A stretch of DNA of 64,000 nt, taken from positions 1 to 64,000 of the forward strand of contig NZ_JACJPX010000042.1 in the NCBI RefSeq assembly GCF_014696315.1, given 5' to 3'. Below, piece by piece: positions 19,601 through 28,381 of the stretch. Source of the stretch: Calothrix membranacea FACHB-236 (GTDB taxonomy: Bacteria > Cyanobacteriota > Cyanobacteriia > Cyanobacteriales > Nostocaceae). The translations under genes and the position numbers were made by a program. Position 1 is the first letter of the stretch, and each line of letters starts with the position of its first letter. The notes below the pieces were generated by a model that saw nothing but the letters and a program-made list of their open reading frames with translations, ran no database searches and was not told where the DNA came from.

Positions 19601-21545
19601 CCAAGCTAAATACACCCGCAATACAGGCGGCGACAAATTCACCAATACTATGCCCAATCATGGCTTCGGGTTTGACTCCCCAACTTTGCCATAGTTGCGC
19701 TAGGGCGTATTCAATCACGAATAATGCTGGCTGGGTAAAGAAGGTTTGTTTTAAAGAAATAGCCGCAGTTTCAGCATCGCCTGGTGCGGGATACATGATT
19801 TCGCGTAAATCTTTCCCCAGCAAAGCTTTGAGAATTTCCGCGCATCGATCTACTACCTCACGAAATACAGGTTCATGGTTGTAGAGATTCAATCCCATGT
19901 TCACATATTGCGATCCTTGTCCGGGGAACATGAAAGCAACGGGAGGATTGCGGATTTCTGTATGACGGGTACTTACTTGATTGGGGTCTAAAGATTGGAG
20001 AGAGGCGATCGCATCTGTAATATCGTGACAAACTACATAGCGGCGATAGTTGAAAGCTTTACGTCCGCGCTGTAGGGTAAAAGCAACATCAGCTAAGTTA
20101 ATTTCGGCGTTGTATTGCAGATGTTGCTGTAAATTTGCGGTTGCAGCATCTAAGGCTGTACTTGTTTTGGCTGAGAGCAACAATAGCTGCTGTGGACGAG
20201 AAGCACTGGAAGGTTGAATTTGTGGGGCTTCTTCCAGAACTACATGAGCATTCGTCCCACCCACACCAAAGGAACTCACACCAGCGCGGCGCGGAGTTTC
20301 ACCTTCTGGCCATTCCACTAGTTTGGTATTGACATAGAAGGGGCTGTTGGCAAAGTCAATTTTGGGGTTGGGCGCTGTAAAATTCAAGCTTGGAGGTAGC
20401 TTTTTTTGATAGAGCGAGAGCGCAGTTTTAATTAACCCTGTTACCCCAGCCGCCGCTACTAAATGCCCGACATTGCTTTTAACTGAACCAATGGCACAAA
20501 ATTGTTTAGCATCTGTATGCACTCGAAACGCTTGTGTCAGTGCTTCAATTTCAATCGGGTCGCCTAAGGGTGTGGCTGTACCGTGCGCTTCAATATAAGA
20601 GATAGTTTCGGGGTGAATGTTGGCATAAGCTTGCGCCATCGCAATGGCTTCAGCTTGTCCATCTACACTAGGAGCAGTAAAGCTAACCTTATCACCACCG
20701 TCATTATTGATACCAAGACCCCGAATTACAGCATAGATGCGATCGCCATCTTGCAATGCATCTTCTAAACGCTTCAAGGCAACTATTCCTGCGCCGTTAT
20801 TGAACATTGTGCCTTGAGCGTTAACATCGAAGGGGCGACAATGCCCATCCCCAGAAAGCATACTGCCTTCTTGAGCGATATAACCGCTATTTTGGGGTGT
20901 AGTCATAGATACACCACCAGCTAAAGCCAAATCGCATTGATAGTTACTCAGGGATTGGCAAGCTTGAATAACTGCTACTAAGGAAGTAGAGCAAGCAGTA
21001 TTTACACTGACAGCCGGGCCTTTGAGGTTAAGTTTATACGCTGCACGGGTGGTTAAAAAGTCTTTTTCATTAGCTAGCATCGTTTGGAATTCACCGATGC
21101 GATCGACAATTTCCATCCGACCGCTAATGTGCTTGGCAAAATAAGTATTTTGACCACAACCCGCGTAAAGCCCAATCAAACCATCGAAAGACTCTGATTC
21201 ATAACCAGCATTTTCTAAAGCTTCATACACCAACTCTAGAAAAACTCTTGCTTGGGGGTCCATAACCACAGCTTCCGAGGGATTGATACCAAAGAAAGCT
21301 GCATCAAAGTTTTCACCTCCGGGGATGGTTCCTCTAGCTTTGACGTAGCTAGGATCTTGGCAAAGGTTGGGGTCAATACTGGGATCTAATTCCTCATCTT
21401 CAAAGAAAGTTGTTGATTCTACTCCCTCACAGAGATTGCGCCATAATTCATCGACATTTCTAGCGCCAGGAAATCTTCCTACCATGCCAATAATGGCAAT
21501 ACCATCAATGGAATCTTGATTATCCGATGCTTGCATATCTACCAT
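16635..21545 (-). CDS. Type I PKS with aminotransferase: KS-AT-ACP-AMT
   Basis: The 1636-residue protein has a ketosynthase (about 10-440) with active-site TACSTSLVA near 185 and the histidine motifs EAHGTATPLGDP and KSNVGHLVAAAG. An acyltransferase (about 530-850) has GHSIGE near 632 and HAFHSPMM near 730; HAFH indicates malonyl-CoA. An ACP carries MGLDSLSLTQ near 952. A class III PLP aminotransferase (about 1150-1580) has CNTGSEAVLGAMRLAR, IFDEIVTGFR near 1382 and the PLP lysine in TYGKIVGGG near 1406. There is no ketoreductase, dehydratase or methyltransferase. As in iturin-type synthases and McyE, the beta-ketone would be transaminated to a beta-amine. The C-terminal GRDPQGNPSWYIPDPERPG tail is the linker normally found before a C domain in cyanobacterial hybrids; here the chain ends there. 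It lies 3 bases from the A-PCP gene. Confidence 0.93.
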   Translation of the reverse strand: MVDMQASDNQDSIDGIAIIGMVGRFPGARNVDELWRNLCEGVESTTFFEDEELDPSIDPNLCQDPSYVKARGTIPGGENFDAAFFGINPSEAVVMDPQARVFLELVYEALENAGYESESFDGLIGLYAGCGQNTYFAKHISGRMEIVDRIGEFQTMLANEKDFLTTRAAYKLNLKGPAVSVNTACSTSLVAVIQACQSLSNYQCDLALAGGVSMTTPQNSGYIAQEGSMLSGDGHCRPFDVNAQGTMFNNGAGIVALKRLEDALQDGDRIYAVIRGLGINNDGGDKVSFTAPSVDGQAEAIAMAQAYANIHPETISYIEAHGTATPLGDPIEIEALTQAFRVHTDAKQFCAIGSVKSNVGHLVAAAGVTGLIKTALSLYQKKLPPSLNFTAPNPKIDFANSPFYVNTKLVEWPEGETPRRAGVSSFGVGGTNAHVVLEEAPQIQPSSASRPQQLLLLSAKTSTALDAATANLQQHLQYNAEINLADVAFTLQRGRKAFNYRRYVVCHDITDAIASLQSLDPNQVSTRHTEIRNPPVAFMFPGQGSQYVNMGLNLYNHEPVFREVVDRCAEILKALLGKDLREIMYPAPGDAETAAISLKQTFFTQPALFVIEYALAQLWQSWGVKPEAMIGHSIGEFVAACIAGVFSLEDALMLVATRGRLMWELPGGAMLSVRLPAKEVEPRLSAELAIAAINGPSLCVVAGPTDVIASLQQQLESEEIVCRHLHTSHAFHSPMMDSIVAPFAEVVAQVKLSAPQIPFVSTVTANWITDEQATDPMYWANHLRQTVRFAEGVQTLWEQPERVLLEVGPRATTATLARQQAKDIKQQIAIASLTDNAENEAEWNALLKAVGQLWLAGVTIDWSNFYQDETRQRIPLPTYPFERQRFWIDPLPHPNSAKTTQIPNPQSLEKPATMSSPKQKLIPLLTEVLEETSGLEIAGFDESTTFLEMGLDSLSLTQVGLALKKKFKVKVTLRQLLEVCPNLGTLADLIHDGLSPEVVSALGLTETVAEPTPEAALPIPATTSAIVHQVPTNVSAPQQIAAQPVVASSFLETVINQQLQIMTQQLALLGNNNLSLTTPVVPTVSTPQNTVSVTPTQTTKEAKPAVEAESNGAKKAFGAAARIEKTQKTLTTAQRAYLDKFIQRYTKRTQQSKEYTQSHRRYLADPRSVSGFNPTMKEMVYPIVVSRSSGSKLWDIDGNEYVDLSNGFGLNLFGWSPAFINEAIEAQLKLGMEIGPQTPLVGEVAKLMCELTNFDRAAFCNTGSEAVLGAMRLARTITGRNLIAIFSGAYHGILDEVIVRGSKQLRSIPAAPGIPPEKVENILVLDYDSPESLEILKSRADELAGVMVESVQSRRPEYQPKEFLQQLRKFTEEADIALIFDEIVTGFRIHPGGAQAHFGIKADIATYGKIVGGGLPIGVIAGTSKYMDALDGGFWQYGDDSVPEVGVTYFAGTFVRHPLALAAAKAVLQHLKQSGPSLQQNLNARTDKFVAEIMRCFQQVQAPFTAYNFGSLFMVKPAPEFIYGDLLFYLMREKGVHIWDHRPCFLTTAHSEADLAFVMTVFKESLAEMQAAGFFTAPSVEATNRSQNGVVATNNSLRNRPPQPGAKLGRDPQGNPSWYIPDPERPGKYLQVAGVS

Positions 21546-21548
21546 TAC

Positions 21549-23528
21549 TTAAACACCTTGTTGATGATGACGGCGACGAGCACGAGCTGCTTGTTGGCGT
21601 TGAGCGCGACTTTGTAGCTTGTCATAAGCAGGTTGGCTATTTTGTTTTAATTGCAAATACTTTGCTAATGCGCCAATTGTGGAATATTGAAAGAGCTTCA
21701 CTGCAGGTAGTTCAATGCTCAGTTCCTGTTGAATCCGCGCTGTAACTTGCAGAATTGAGATGGAAGTTGCTCCCAAATCAAAGAAGTTATCATCAATCCC
21801 CACACGATCAATTTTCAGTAAATCGCCCAAAATAGCTGCTAATTGACGTTCTAAATCGGTTTGGGGAGCAATGTAAGCTTGTTCGAGTTGGGGACGTTCT
21901 CTACTTGGTGCGGGTAATTTATGTCTATCTACTTTGCCGTTGGCAGTTAAAGGCATTGATTCCAACAACAGAAACGCTGATGGCATCATGTAATTAGGTA
22001 GTTTTTGCTGTAAAAAGCTCCGCAATTGATGGTGTGTATAACTACTGTTTTGATGCGGCACAATATAAGCAACTAACTGCTTTTCGCCTGTGTCTTGCTG
22101 AAGTGCTAAAACCACATTTTCCCGCACGTCAGGATGTTGAGCAATTTCTCTTTCGATTTCCCCAAGTTCAATACGGAAACCGCGAATTTTGACTTGATTG
22201 TCAATTCTTCCTAAAAATTCGATATTACCATCTGGTAAAAATCGCGCTAAATCGCCAGTTTTGTAGAGGCGTGTTTGCGAATTCCCATCAAAGGAGTGAG
22301 AAATAAATTTTTCAGCAGTCAAATCGGGACGGTTGAGATAGCCTCTAGCGAGTCCATCACCAGCAATGTACAACTCGCCAATTTCTGCGATCGCTACTTG
22401 TTGGAGGTTGTCATCTAATATATAAACTTGAGTATTGGCAATTGGGCGACCAATGGGAATAGAAGCACCTGGTTGCAATGGTGTTCTGATGCTGTAGCAG
22501 CAAGTAAAGGTTGTATTCTCAGTGGGGCCATAACCATTAATTAGCTGACAGTTCTCTACAGTTTGGAGAAACTTCTGCACATGGGGAACTGATAAAACAT
22601 CACCCCCAGCTAACAGTTGACGCAAGGATTTTAAAGCCTCAATTTTTTCATCAACTATCAGATGAAATAACCCAGCAGTTAGCCACAGAGTTGTAACTTG
22701 GTTGTGCTGAATAATCTGCACTAATTCTTCCAATGATGGTGTATGAGGAGGGCAAATTACTAATTTCCCACCATTGAGTAAGCAACCCCAAATTTCTAAA
22801 GTCGAAGCATCAAAGGAAATTGGTGCAAGTTGCAGAATTACTTCTTTATCTGTTAATTGAGCATAATTAGTTTCTTTAACTAACCTGACTACACCACGAT
22901 GAATCACACAAACACCCTTGGGTGTACCTGTAGAACCTGAAGTGTACATCACATAAGCCAGGTTTTCGGCAGTGACGTTAGTAGTTAGGTTCTCTTGGCT
23001 ATTTTGAAAAATTGCATCCCAATTTTTATCTAAGCAAATTACAGATGCATTATGAGTAGGTAATTTAGTAACTAAATCTTTTTGAGTTAATAGTACTGAT
23101 ACATTGGTATCAGATAGCATGAAAGCTAAACGTTCTTGCGGATATGCTGGATCTAGAGGTACAAAAGCTCCACCAGCTTTAAGAATGGCGAGCAGCCCTA
23201 CAACCATTTCTATTGAGCGTTCTACACAAATTCCTACTAAAACTTCTGCACCAACCCCTAATATTTGCAGATATTTTGCTAATTGATTAGCACGACCATT
23301 CAAGTCTTTATAGGTAATTTGCTGCTCGTTAAAAATTAAGGCTACAGCATCGGGTGTTTTTTCTACTTGTGCTTCAAACAACTGATGAATACAAGCTTGC
23401 TTGGGATAATTGGTTTGAGTATGATTCCACTCAATTAGTAATTGCTGTTGTTCTATTGTTGACAAAATAGGTAATTTTGAGGTGTCTTTTTCTGGGTTAG
23501 TTTCAGATAGGGAGATTTGATACACCAT
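21549..23528 (-). CDS. NRPS loading module A-PCP, valine-type A domain
   Basis: The A domain has AYVMYTSGSTGTPKGV, FDASTLEIWG and INGYGPTENTTF; by eye the code is D-A-L-W-L-G-G-T-F-K, a valine-like aliphatic code. The PCP follows with DNFFDLGATSISIL, serine present, then a basic tail ending PRRRHHQQGV-like. No C domain stands in front, so this is a loading module that presents an aminoacyl group to the PKS encoded 3 bases downstream. The frame is open up to 23651 through a TTG codon, but the ATG at 23526-23528 (MVYQISLSE) is the more credible start, although its ribosome site is weak. The A domain is very similar to the one of the C-A-PCP protein, even at DNA level, which suggests duplication or gene conversion. 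Confidence 0.88.
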   Translation of the reverse strand: MVYQISLSETNPEKDTSKLPILSTIEQQQLLIEWNHTQTNYPKQACIHQLFEAQVEKTPDAVALIFNEQQITYKDLNGRANQLAKYLQILGVGAEVLVGICVERSIEMVVGLLAILKAGGAFVPLDPAYPQERLAFMLSDTNVSVLLTQKDLVTKLPTHNASVICLDKNWDAIFQNSQENLTTNVTAENLAYVMYTSGSTGTPKGVCVIHRGVVRLVKETNYAQLTDKEVILQLAPISFDASTLEIWGCLLNGGKLVICPPHTPSLEELVQIIQHNQVTTLWLTAGLFHLIVDEKIEALKSLRQLLAGGDVLSVPHVQKFLQTVENCQLINGYGPTENTTFTCCYSIRTPLQPGASIPIGRPIANTQVYILDDNLQQVAIAEIGELYIAGDGLARGYLNRPDLTAEKFISHSFDGNSQTRLYKTGDLARFLPDGNIEFLGRIDNQVKIRGFRIELGEIEREIAQHPDVRENVVLALQQDTGEKQLVAYIVPHQNSSYTHHQLRSFLQQKLPNYMMPSAFLLLESMPLTANGKVDRHKLPAPSRERPQLEQAYIAPQTDLERQLAAILGDLLKIDRVGIDDNFFDLGATSISILQVTARIQQELSIELPAVKLFQYSTIGALAKYLQLKQNSQPAYDKLQSRAQRQQAARARRRHHQQGV

Positions 23529-23651
23529 TGGTAGTAATAATTTTTTTAAGTAAACCGCATTTTTTAGGTATGTATTTATCTGCTCGTTATACGGTAAATA
23601 CGACAATTCAAAGCATGAGGTATTACCACTAATAAAGCTGCAATACCCCAA

Positions 23652-24223
23652 AGTAATGTCTGCTTAAGCAGTGTGATTCATACTGTTATTTAATTAGTTA
23701 GTTATTAAATGAGAACTTGAACCTAAATTCAGCTTCCTAACAAATTATCGGAGGTTTACAAAATGCGTGTAATAATGCGTACGTAATCAATCTGTGTTTT
23801 AGTTATTTCATTCTGACCTAATTTATAAAAATCATAGTTACTTTCAATACATCTTTATTGAAAATTAAAACTTTAGAGCCGATTTCCTAGGTGAATATTA
23901 AGTCTTTATAGAAAAATTAATCGTTGTTCAAGAAGTATTGACGTTTTGAGAAATAGAGGCTAGAGGCTCAGAAATCAGGGTTAGAGAAGAGAAATATCAT
24001 GCTTCTGGGCGATCGCCTGTAGAATGATATTGACAAAACAGAAGTAAATACTGAGTAAACAATAGTACTTATAATTACTACTTGATAGTACGGTTGATAA
24101 CAAAAGGCAAAATTAACATAAAATTCAACAAACTTACTGACTATACTTACTCTTACTGTTAGCCTATAGTCAAGAGTTGTGGCTAATAAGTTTTAAGCAA
24201 TAGCTAAAGGCGCTTCGTTTCCA
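23652..24223. promoter_or_regulatory. Upstream region of the NRPS/PKS operon
   Basis: This AT-rich stretch of about 570 bases lies between the biosynthetic operon and the upstream signalling operon, which is read in the same direction. The operon promoter is expected here. No operator, terminator or coding frame was recognised with confidence. Confidence 0.4.
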
Positions 24224-25357
24224 CTAATTACGCTTTGGTTTTAAGAGGCGGAACCAGAAGCGAGAACCACCTTCAGCAAGGGGTAAATAACCTATTTTCC
24301 CTCCCCAACGTTCAACTGTAATGCGACAGAAGTAAAGTCCTAGTCCAGCTCTACCAGATCTGCTTTTACCTTGAGAGAATTTTTGAAATAACATTGGTAC
24401 AAGTTCTGGCTCTACGCCAGAACCCCGATCATCGACAGTTACAAGAACTGATTCTGCATCTAGTTGTAAGCCAATTTCCACAGTAGACTGTGGTGGGCTA
24501 TGGCGGAATGCATTTTCTACCAAATTAGAAATTATCCGATCCAAACGCGAGCGATCGCCTACTACTCTCCAGTCGGCTGTTAAGTCAACATTGCTGGCTA
24601 TTTGTAATTGCATATCATTGAGTCCAAAGGTTGGACTGAAGACCTTGATTACTTCTTGTACAGAAGTGAGAATATTAGGTGCTTGTTCGGGATCGAGTGT
24701 GAAAGCTTCTAAAGATTGCATTTCCGCAGAAAAAGCATTTAATATTTCCCGAATCAGCATTTCTTGTTTAATAGTCTGCTGTCTACCAACTTCTAAATGT
24801 TCTTTTCCTTTAGGTGTTAAGTTCTCAAATTCCAGCAGAGCTAGGCAACAATTAATACTACTTATCTGTCCTGCTATATCGTGGATAATACAATGAATCA
24901 ATATTTCTTTTTTCTGATTATCTTTTAATAACTGTTGATAAACTAATTGATTTTCTCTAGCTTTTTGAATAATATATTGTTTTTCGTAAAAAGAATTATC
25001 TAGTAATTCAATTAATAAAATTTTTCTGTTATTTAAACAAATAGCTGAGGCTTCAAAATGATATTCTTTACCAGATAAATCCCGGTCTGTCCAGAAACCG
25101 GAAGTTAGCTTGGTCGTGCTATTATTTTGCCAAAATTCTTCAGCATCAATCAAAAAGTTTTCTAAAAAAGGAAACTGTTCTTCTGGTATTAAGACTTCCA
25201 TCCCTGATGTAATTCTGGGATAGCAAAAATGTCTTAACCAATGTGGTACTGTACCAGTAACTTTAAATGAACCTATATTAACTCGCTCTAACACTAAAAT
25301 ATTTAAGGCTGCAAATAGGTCTGCTGTGATAGAGTCATTCATGATGTGATGCCGCAA
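24224..25357 (-). CDS. Histidine kinase of the GTPase operon
   Basis: The protein is about 372-377 residues. An N-terminal sensor part (about 1-140) includes PHWLRHFCYP and FLENFLIDAEEFW and looks PAS-like. A H-box has the phospho-acceptor histidine in HCIIHDIAGQISSI near 160. The HATPase domain has NLVENAFRHSP, VDDRGSGVEPELVPMLFQKF and SGRAGLGLYFCR. No membrane segment is seen, so it is soluble. The ATG of MNDSITAD (25340-25342) may be the true start. It is the last gene after the PAS-like protein and GTPase genes and is transcribed with them. No response regulator is adjacent. Confidence 0.85.
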   Translation of the reverse strand: MRHHIMNDSITADLFAALNILVLERVNIGSFKVTGTVPHWLRHFCYPRITSGMEVLIPEEQFPFLENFLIDAEEFWQNNSTTKLTSGFWTDRDLSGKEYHFEASAICLNNRKILLIELLDNSFYEKQYIIQKARENQLVYQQLLKDNQKKEILIHCIIHDIAGQISSINCCLALLEFENLTPKGKEHLEVGRQQTIKQEMLIREILNAFSAEMQSLEAFTLDPEQAPNILTSVQEVIKVFSPTFGLNDMQLQIASNVDLTADWRVVGDRSRLDRIISNLVENAFRHSPPQSTVEIGLQLDAESVLVTVDDRGSGVEPELVPMLFQKFSQGKSRSGRAGLGLYFCRITVERWGGKIGYLPLAEGGSRFWFRLLKPKRN

Positions 25358-25376
25358 TACATTAATTTATGGTCGA

Positions 25377-25778
25377 TTACTGCTTAAAAATTTTTCTTAA
25401 TTTCTCTTGCAACAAACTAAATTCATTTGCTTGTTGTTGAGTAAGTAATTTGTGACTTTCATCGCGAGTAGCATCTAACATTAATACCCAGTCACCTTCC
25501 TCGGAGGGAAAGAGATGGACATCTGCACATATCCCGTATTCCGTTTTCATTCGGGGTAAAAATAGGGGAAAATCATCTAATGGCAGTAGACCTTCCAGAA
25601 AAAAAACCTTTTGTGTAATATGTTCACCTGCTTGCAGGTTACTTACTCCGTATGCTGCCAATTTTCCCCCCCACGCAGACAAGCAACCATCTTTTTTAAC
25701 TAATAGATAGGCAAGAGAGAGTTCTTCCACGATAAAAGTTAGAAGATAAGCAATCACAGGCGTGGGGATATCTAACAT
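25377..25778 (-). CDS. Small PAS-like protein, unknown function
   Basis: The 133-residue soluble protein ends in GDWVLMLDATRDESHKLLTQ and a terminal helix. The pattern, with SLAYLLVKKDGCLSAWGGKL near the N-terminus, resembles a PAS-type sensor fold. I cannot assign a ligand. Its start codon follows directly on the stop codon of the GTPase gene (TAA-ATG), so translation is probably coupled. The histidine kinase starts 20 bases or more downstream. Position suggests that it links the GTPase to the kinase (inference). Confidence 0.7.
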   Translation of the reverse strand: MLDIPTPVIAYLLTFIVEELSLAYLLVKKDGCLSAWGGKLAAYGVSNLQAGEHITQKVFFLEGLLPLDDFPLFLPRMKTEYGICADVHLFPSEEGDWVLMLDATRDESHKLLTQQQANEFSLLQEKLRKIFKQ

Positions 25779-26276
25779 TTATTCATCCATGATTTTTTCA
25801 GCAAGAGTTTGAAAAACTTCTGCTACACCCAGACCGTTTTTAGCACTTGTTTTCATGACAGTCCAACCTTTTAGCTGAACTGCATCGATTTCTACAGGAT
25901 CAATCTCCCATTCATCTGTCAAATCCCATTTGTTCAGTATCATAATAAAGGGAACATTGCCAATTGTATCTTCTACTCTGGTTTGCAGGTCAAATGCTTT
26001 TTCTAAGGTATTCCTCCGCGTGCCATCAACTACTAATAAATAACCTGATGATCCTCGCAAATATGACATTCTTACTTTTTGAAATTCATCTTCTCCATAA
26101 AGATCCCAAAGTATTAAATTAATAGTTCTATCTTGAATATTTAGTGTTTTTTTATCAATTTTTACTCCTACAGTAGTATGGTATTTTTCGGAAAAAATAC
26201 TACTAACAAACCTAGATACTAAACTAGTTTTACCCGTGGCAAATGCACCCACCATGCAAATCTTTTTCTGGAGCAT
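25779..26276 (-). CDS. Ras-like small GTPase
   Basis: The 165-residue protein is a compact Ras/Rab-type G domain. G1 is GAFATGKTS (about 8-16), the switch I threonine is in YHTTVGVKID, and G3 is WDLYGEDEF. G4 is NKWD near 118 and G5 is TSAKNG near 148. In G3 the position of the catalytic glutamine of Ras (DxxGQ) is a glutamate, so intrinsic hydrolysis may be slow or need a partner. There is no lipidation motif. The gene lies 2 bases after the OmpA-domain gene and directly before the PAS-like gene. It probably acts as a switch between a cell-envelope protein and a kinase, as prokaryotic Ras-like GTPases such as MglA do with their own partners. Confidence 0.88.
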   Translation of the reverse strand: MLQKKICMVGAFATGKTSLVSRFVSSIFSEKYHTTVGVKIDKKTLNIQDRTINLILWDLYGEDEFQKVRMSYLRGSSGYLLVVDGTRRNTLEKAFDLQTRVEDTIGNVPFIMILNKWDLTDEWEIDPVEIDAVQLKGWTVMKTSAKNGLGVAEVFQTLAEKIMDE

Positions 26277-26278
26277 AA

Positions 26279-28192
26279 TTATTGAGACTGCTTCAGCTTA
26301 GAGGTGTCGGTTATGAATACTTTGAAGGAAACTCTGCGGTTATCTGCTGGTGCTAATTCTGCTTGTAAAGATAGAGCCATAGCACCTACACCCTCAGTTT
26401 GAAATTTGCTGGGATTAATACCTTGAGCAGTTAGATAAGCAAGAATTTTATTAGCACGGGCTTGGCTGAGAAAATTATTTATTTGTTCTGTACCCGTATT
26501 ACTTGTGTGTCCTGAAATTTGCAAACTCACATTTTTATTGAGAGATTGAGCAATATCTAAAAGCTGATTGATTTTTATCACTAAGTTAGGAAGTTTATTC
26601 ACTTCACCTGTAATCAACTCAGTTGTGCCTTCTGAAAAAAGGAGCATTTCTTGTTCTATTTGCTGTTTATATGACTCTAGTTGAATAAGTGCGATGTCCT
26701 GAAGATTTTTGTCATTAAATTGAGTTACCCCTGGAATAAAACGCCATAAATTTCTTGCTTGTGAAATCCATTGGCGCGGTGCTGCACCAGTGGCATTAAG
26801 AATGCCATTTTCGTCAACTTTTAGGGTTACGGTTTTTGGCGGTTGCAGCAATTTCTCAGATCTCAGGGTAATTAATTGCGGATCTAATGATATATAAGGT
26901 TGCCACTGACCTATGACGCTTTTTGGATTGATATTTGCTTGCTGTATAAGTTTTGTAGGATCTACAGCTAAGGGATCGCGCATTCCGGAAATAAAATGTT
27001 TTCCCTGGCGCTGCTCTGTATTAACTACTACGATTCCTGGTTGGGACTCTAGTTTTTGGATATAGGAATGCCAGCGAAATTGCTCTCGGATTGCCAGAAA
27101 GCTCCAAACACCGCAAGCGATCGCAATCGTACCTAAAAAACCCCAGGCATAAGTATAATTTTTTTTAGGCGGTGATTTATAGCCTTCTGCTAGACAAGCT
27201 TCTAAATAAGATTTACTGGCGGTAAATGGCTCTATATCCCCAGCGAAATCGTTCATTTCGCTACTCAATCGCAGATGGATTTTTTCGAGAGCATCTTTGA
27301 GGGTTAACCTAAATTCTTGAGGAGGTTTCCCTCGAATAATCACAGCTAGTACTGCTTGCGGCCCTTCTTCAACCCAAATGGTAAGTTCTCCCAACTGCAA
27401 AGTTTGCAGTCCATCTTCTTTTTCTATATTGAAAGAATCTCTGATAAAATCCTGAATGGCTGTCAACATTGCTGAAACTAAATCAGGATCTTGAGTTTTT
27501 ACCTGGGGTGCTATTAGGTGCTGCAGTAATAATCCAGTATTTTTATGAATTAAAAATACTTGTTCTACTCGGTAAAGCAGCGTGCGGAGGAGAATTATTT
27601 CTGCAAATGATTTCCCTGTCCTTTTTGCTTCTAGCCGCCACTGCAAACTTTGCGGTGACAGGCTATGTTCTAAAGTTTGATTCAAAGATTGGAGCATCTC
27701 TTCCAAAGCTGTGGAAATCGCTTTGCGAGTTGCTGGCCCAATAATGGGAAAAAATGTCTCAGACAGTATATTGTGGTCTTGTTTAACTGAGCTTTCAAGC
27801 GCTGCTTCTACAGTAGTTACTATCGCTTCACCTAATTGTTTATCCTGCTTGGAACGCAACACTACAGCTTCTGGAAGCAGGCGGCTAATATCTTCTGCTT
27901 GAATTTGAGGATTCTCTAATCGCTCATATAGTTTGTTTAGTTGAGTTGGCTCAACACCAAGGAGTAAACTACGGATTATATTTAATTCATCATTGTTTTG
28001 TAAATGATGATTGTTGATAGGTGAATTGATAGAAACAGAATGAGGAGAAGATTTTGCGGCAGAATTCTCTGAACTAGATAAGTGTGGTTGTTGGAGAGCG
28101 ATCGCCGGGTTTATATCTATGCTGATTTGCTTACCATTACTCAAAGATTTCAGGGATTCTTTAGCTACTTCATTAGTAGAATTATTACTCAT
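26279..28192 (-). CDS. Inner-membrane OmpA-domain protein with large cytoplasmic region
   Basis: The 637-residue protein has a hydrophilic N-terminal region of about 340 residues. It includes NIIRSLLLGVEPTQLNKLYERL and a helical segment SAMLTAIQDFIRDSF. A single membrane segment lies in WGFLGTIAIACGVWSFLAI (about 345-365). A periplasmic part follows, ending in an OmpA-like peptidoglycan-binding domain (about 500-630) with ISGHTSNTG, SQARANKILAYL and NRRVSFKVF. The layout anchors a cytoplasmic sensor to the cell wall. The GTPase gene begins 2 bases downstream and the coiled-coil gene lies about 190 bases upstream on the same strand. Function unknown. Confidence 0.85.
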   Translation of the reverse strand: MSNNSTNEVAKESLKSLSNGKQISIDINPAIALQQPHLSSSENSAAKSSPHSVSINSPINNHHLQNNDELNIIRSLLLGVEPTQLNKLYERLENPQIQAEDISRLLPEAVVLRSKQDKQLGEAIVTTVEAALESSVKQDHNILSETFFPIIGPATRKAISTALEEMLQSLNQTLEHSLSPQSLQWRLEAKRTGKSFAEIILLRTLLYRVEQVFLIHKNTGLLLQHLIAPQVKTQDPDLVSAMLTAIQDFIRDSFNIEKEDGLQTLQLGELTIWVEEGPQAVLAVIIRGKPPQEFRLTLKDALEKIHLRLSSEMNDFAGDIEPFTASKSYLEACLAEGYKSPPKKNYTYAWGFLGTIAIACGVWSFLAIREQFRWHSYIQKLESQPGIVVVNTEQRQGKHFISGMRDPLAVDPTKLIQQANINPKSVIGQWQPYISLDPQLITLRSEKLLQPPKTVTLKVDENGILNATGAAPRQWISQARNLWRFIPGVTQFNDKNLQDIALIQLESYKQQIEQEMLLFSEGTTELITGEVNKLPNLVIKINQLLDIAQSLNKNVSLQISGHTSNTGTEQINNFLSQARANKILAYLTAQGINPSKFQTEGVGAMALSLQAELAPADNRRVSFKVFITDTSKLKQSQ

Positions 28193-28381
28193 TGCTAAAA
28201 TTTCCTGATATATAATAGATGCTGAATTTAAGCGCGTTTAATTCTGGCGATTTAACTGTTGTAATAGTTGCCATAGCGCAGTTTTAACTTTTAAATTTTT
28301 AATTTATAAATTTATGTGATGTAGTAAAAACTGAGAATATAAACAGGATATAGATATATTCTCCATAGCTGCCTAATTTAA

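Noticed and set aside
19432-19884. Plus-strand frame of 150 residues opposite the PKS gene
   Set aside because: It is a shadow of the acyltransferase domain coding on the other strand and has no recognisable fold.
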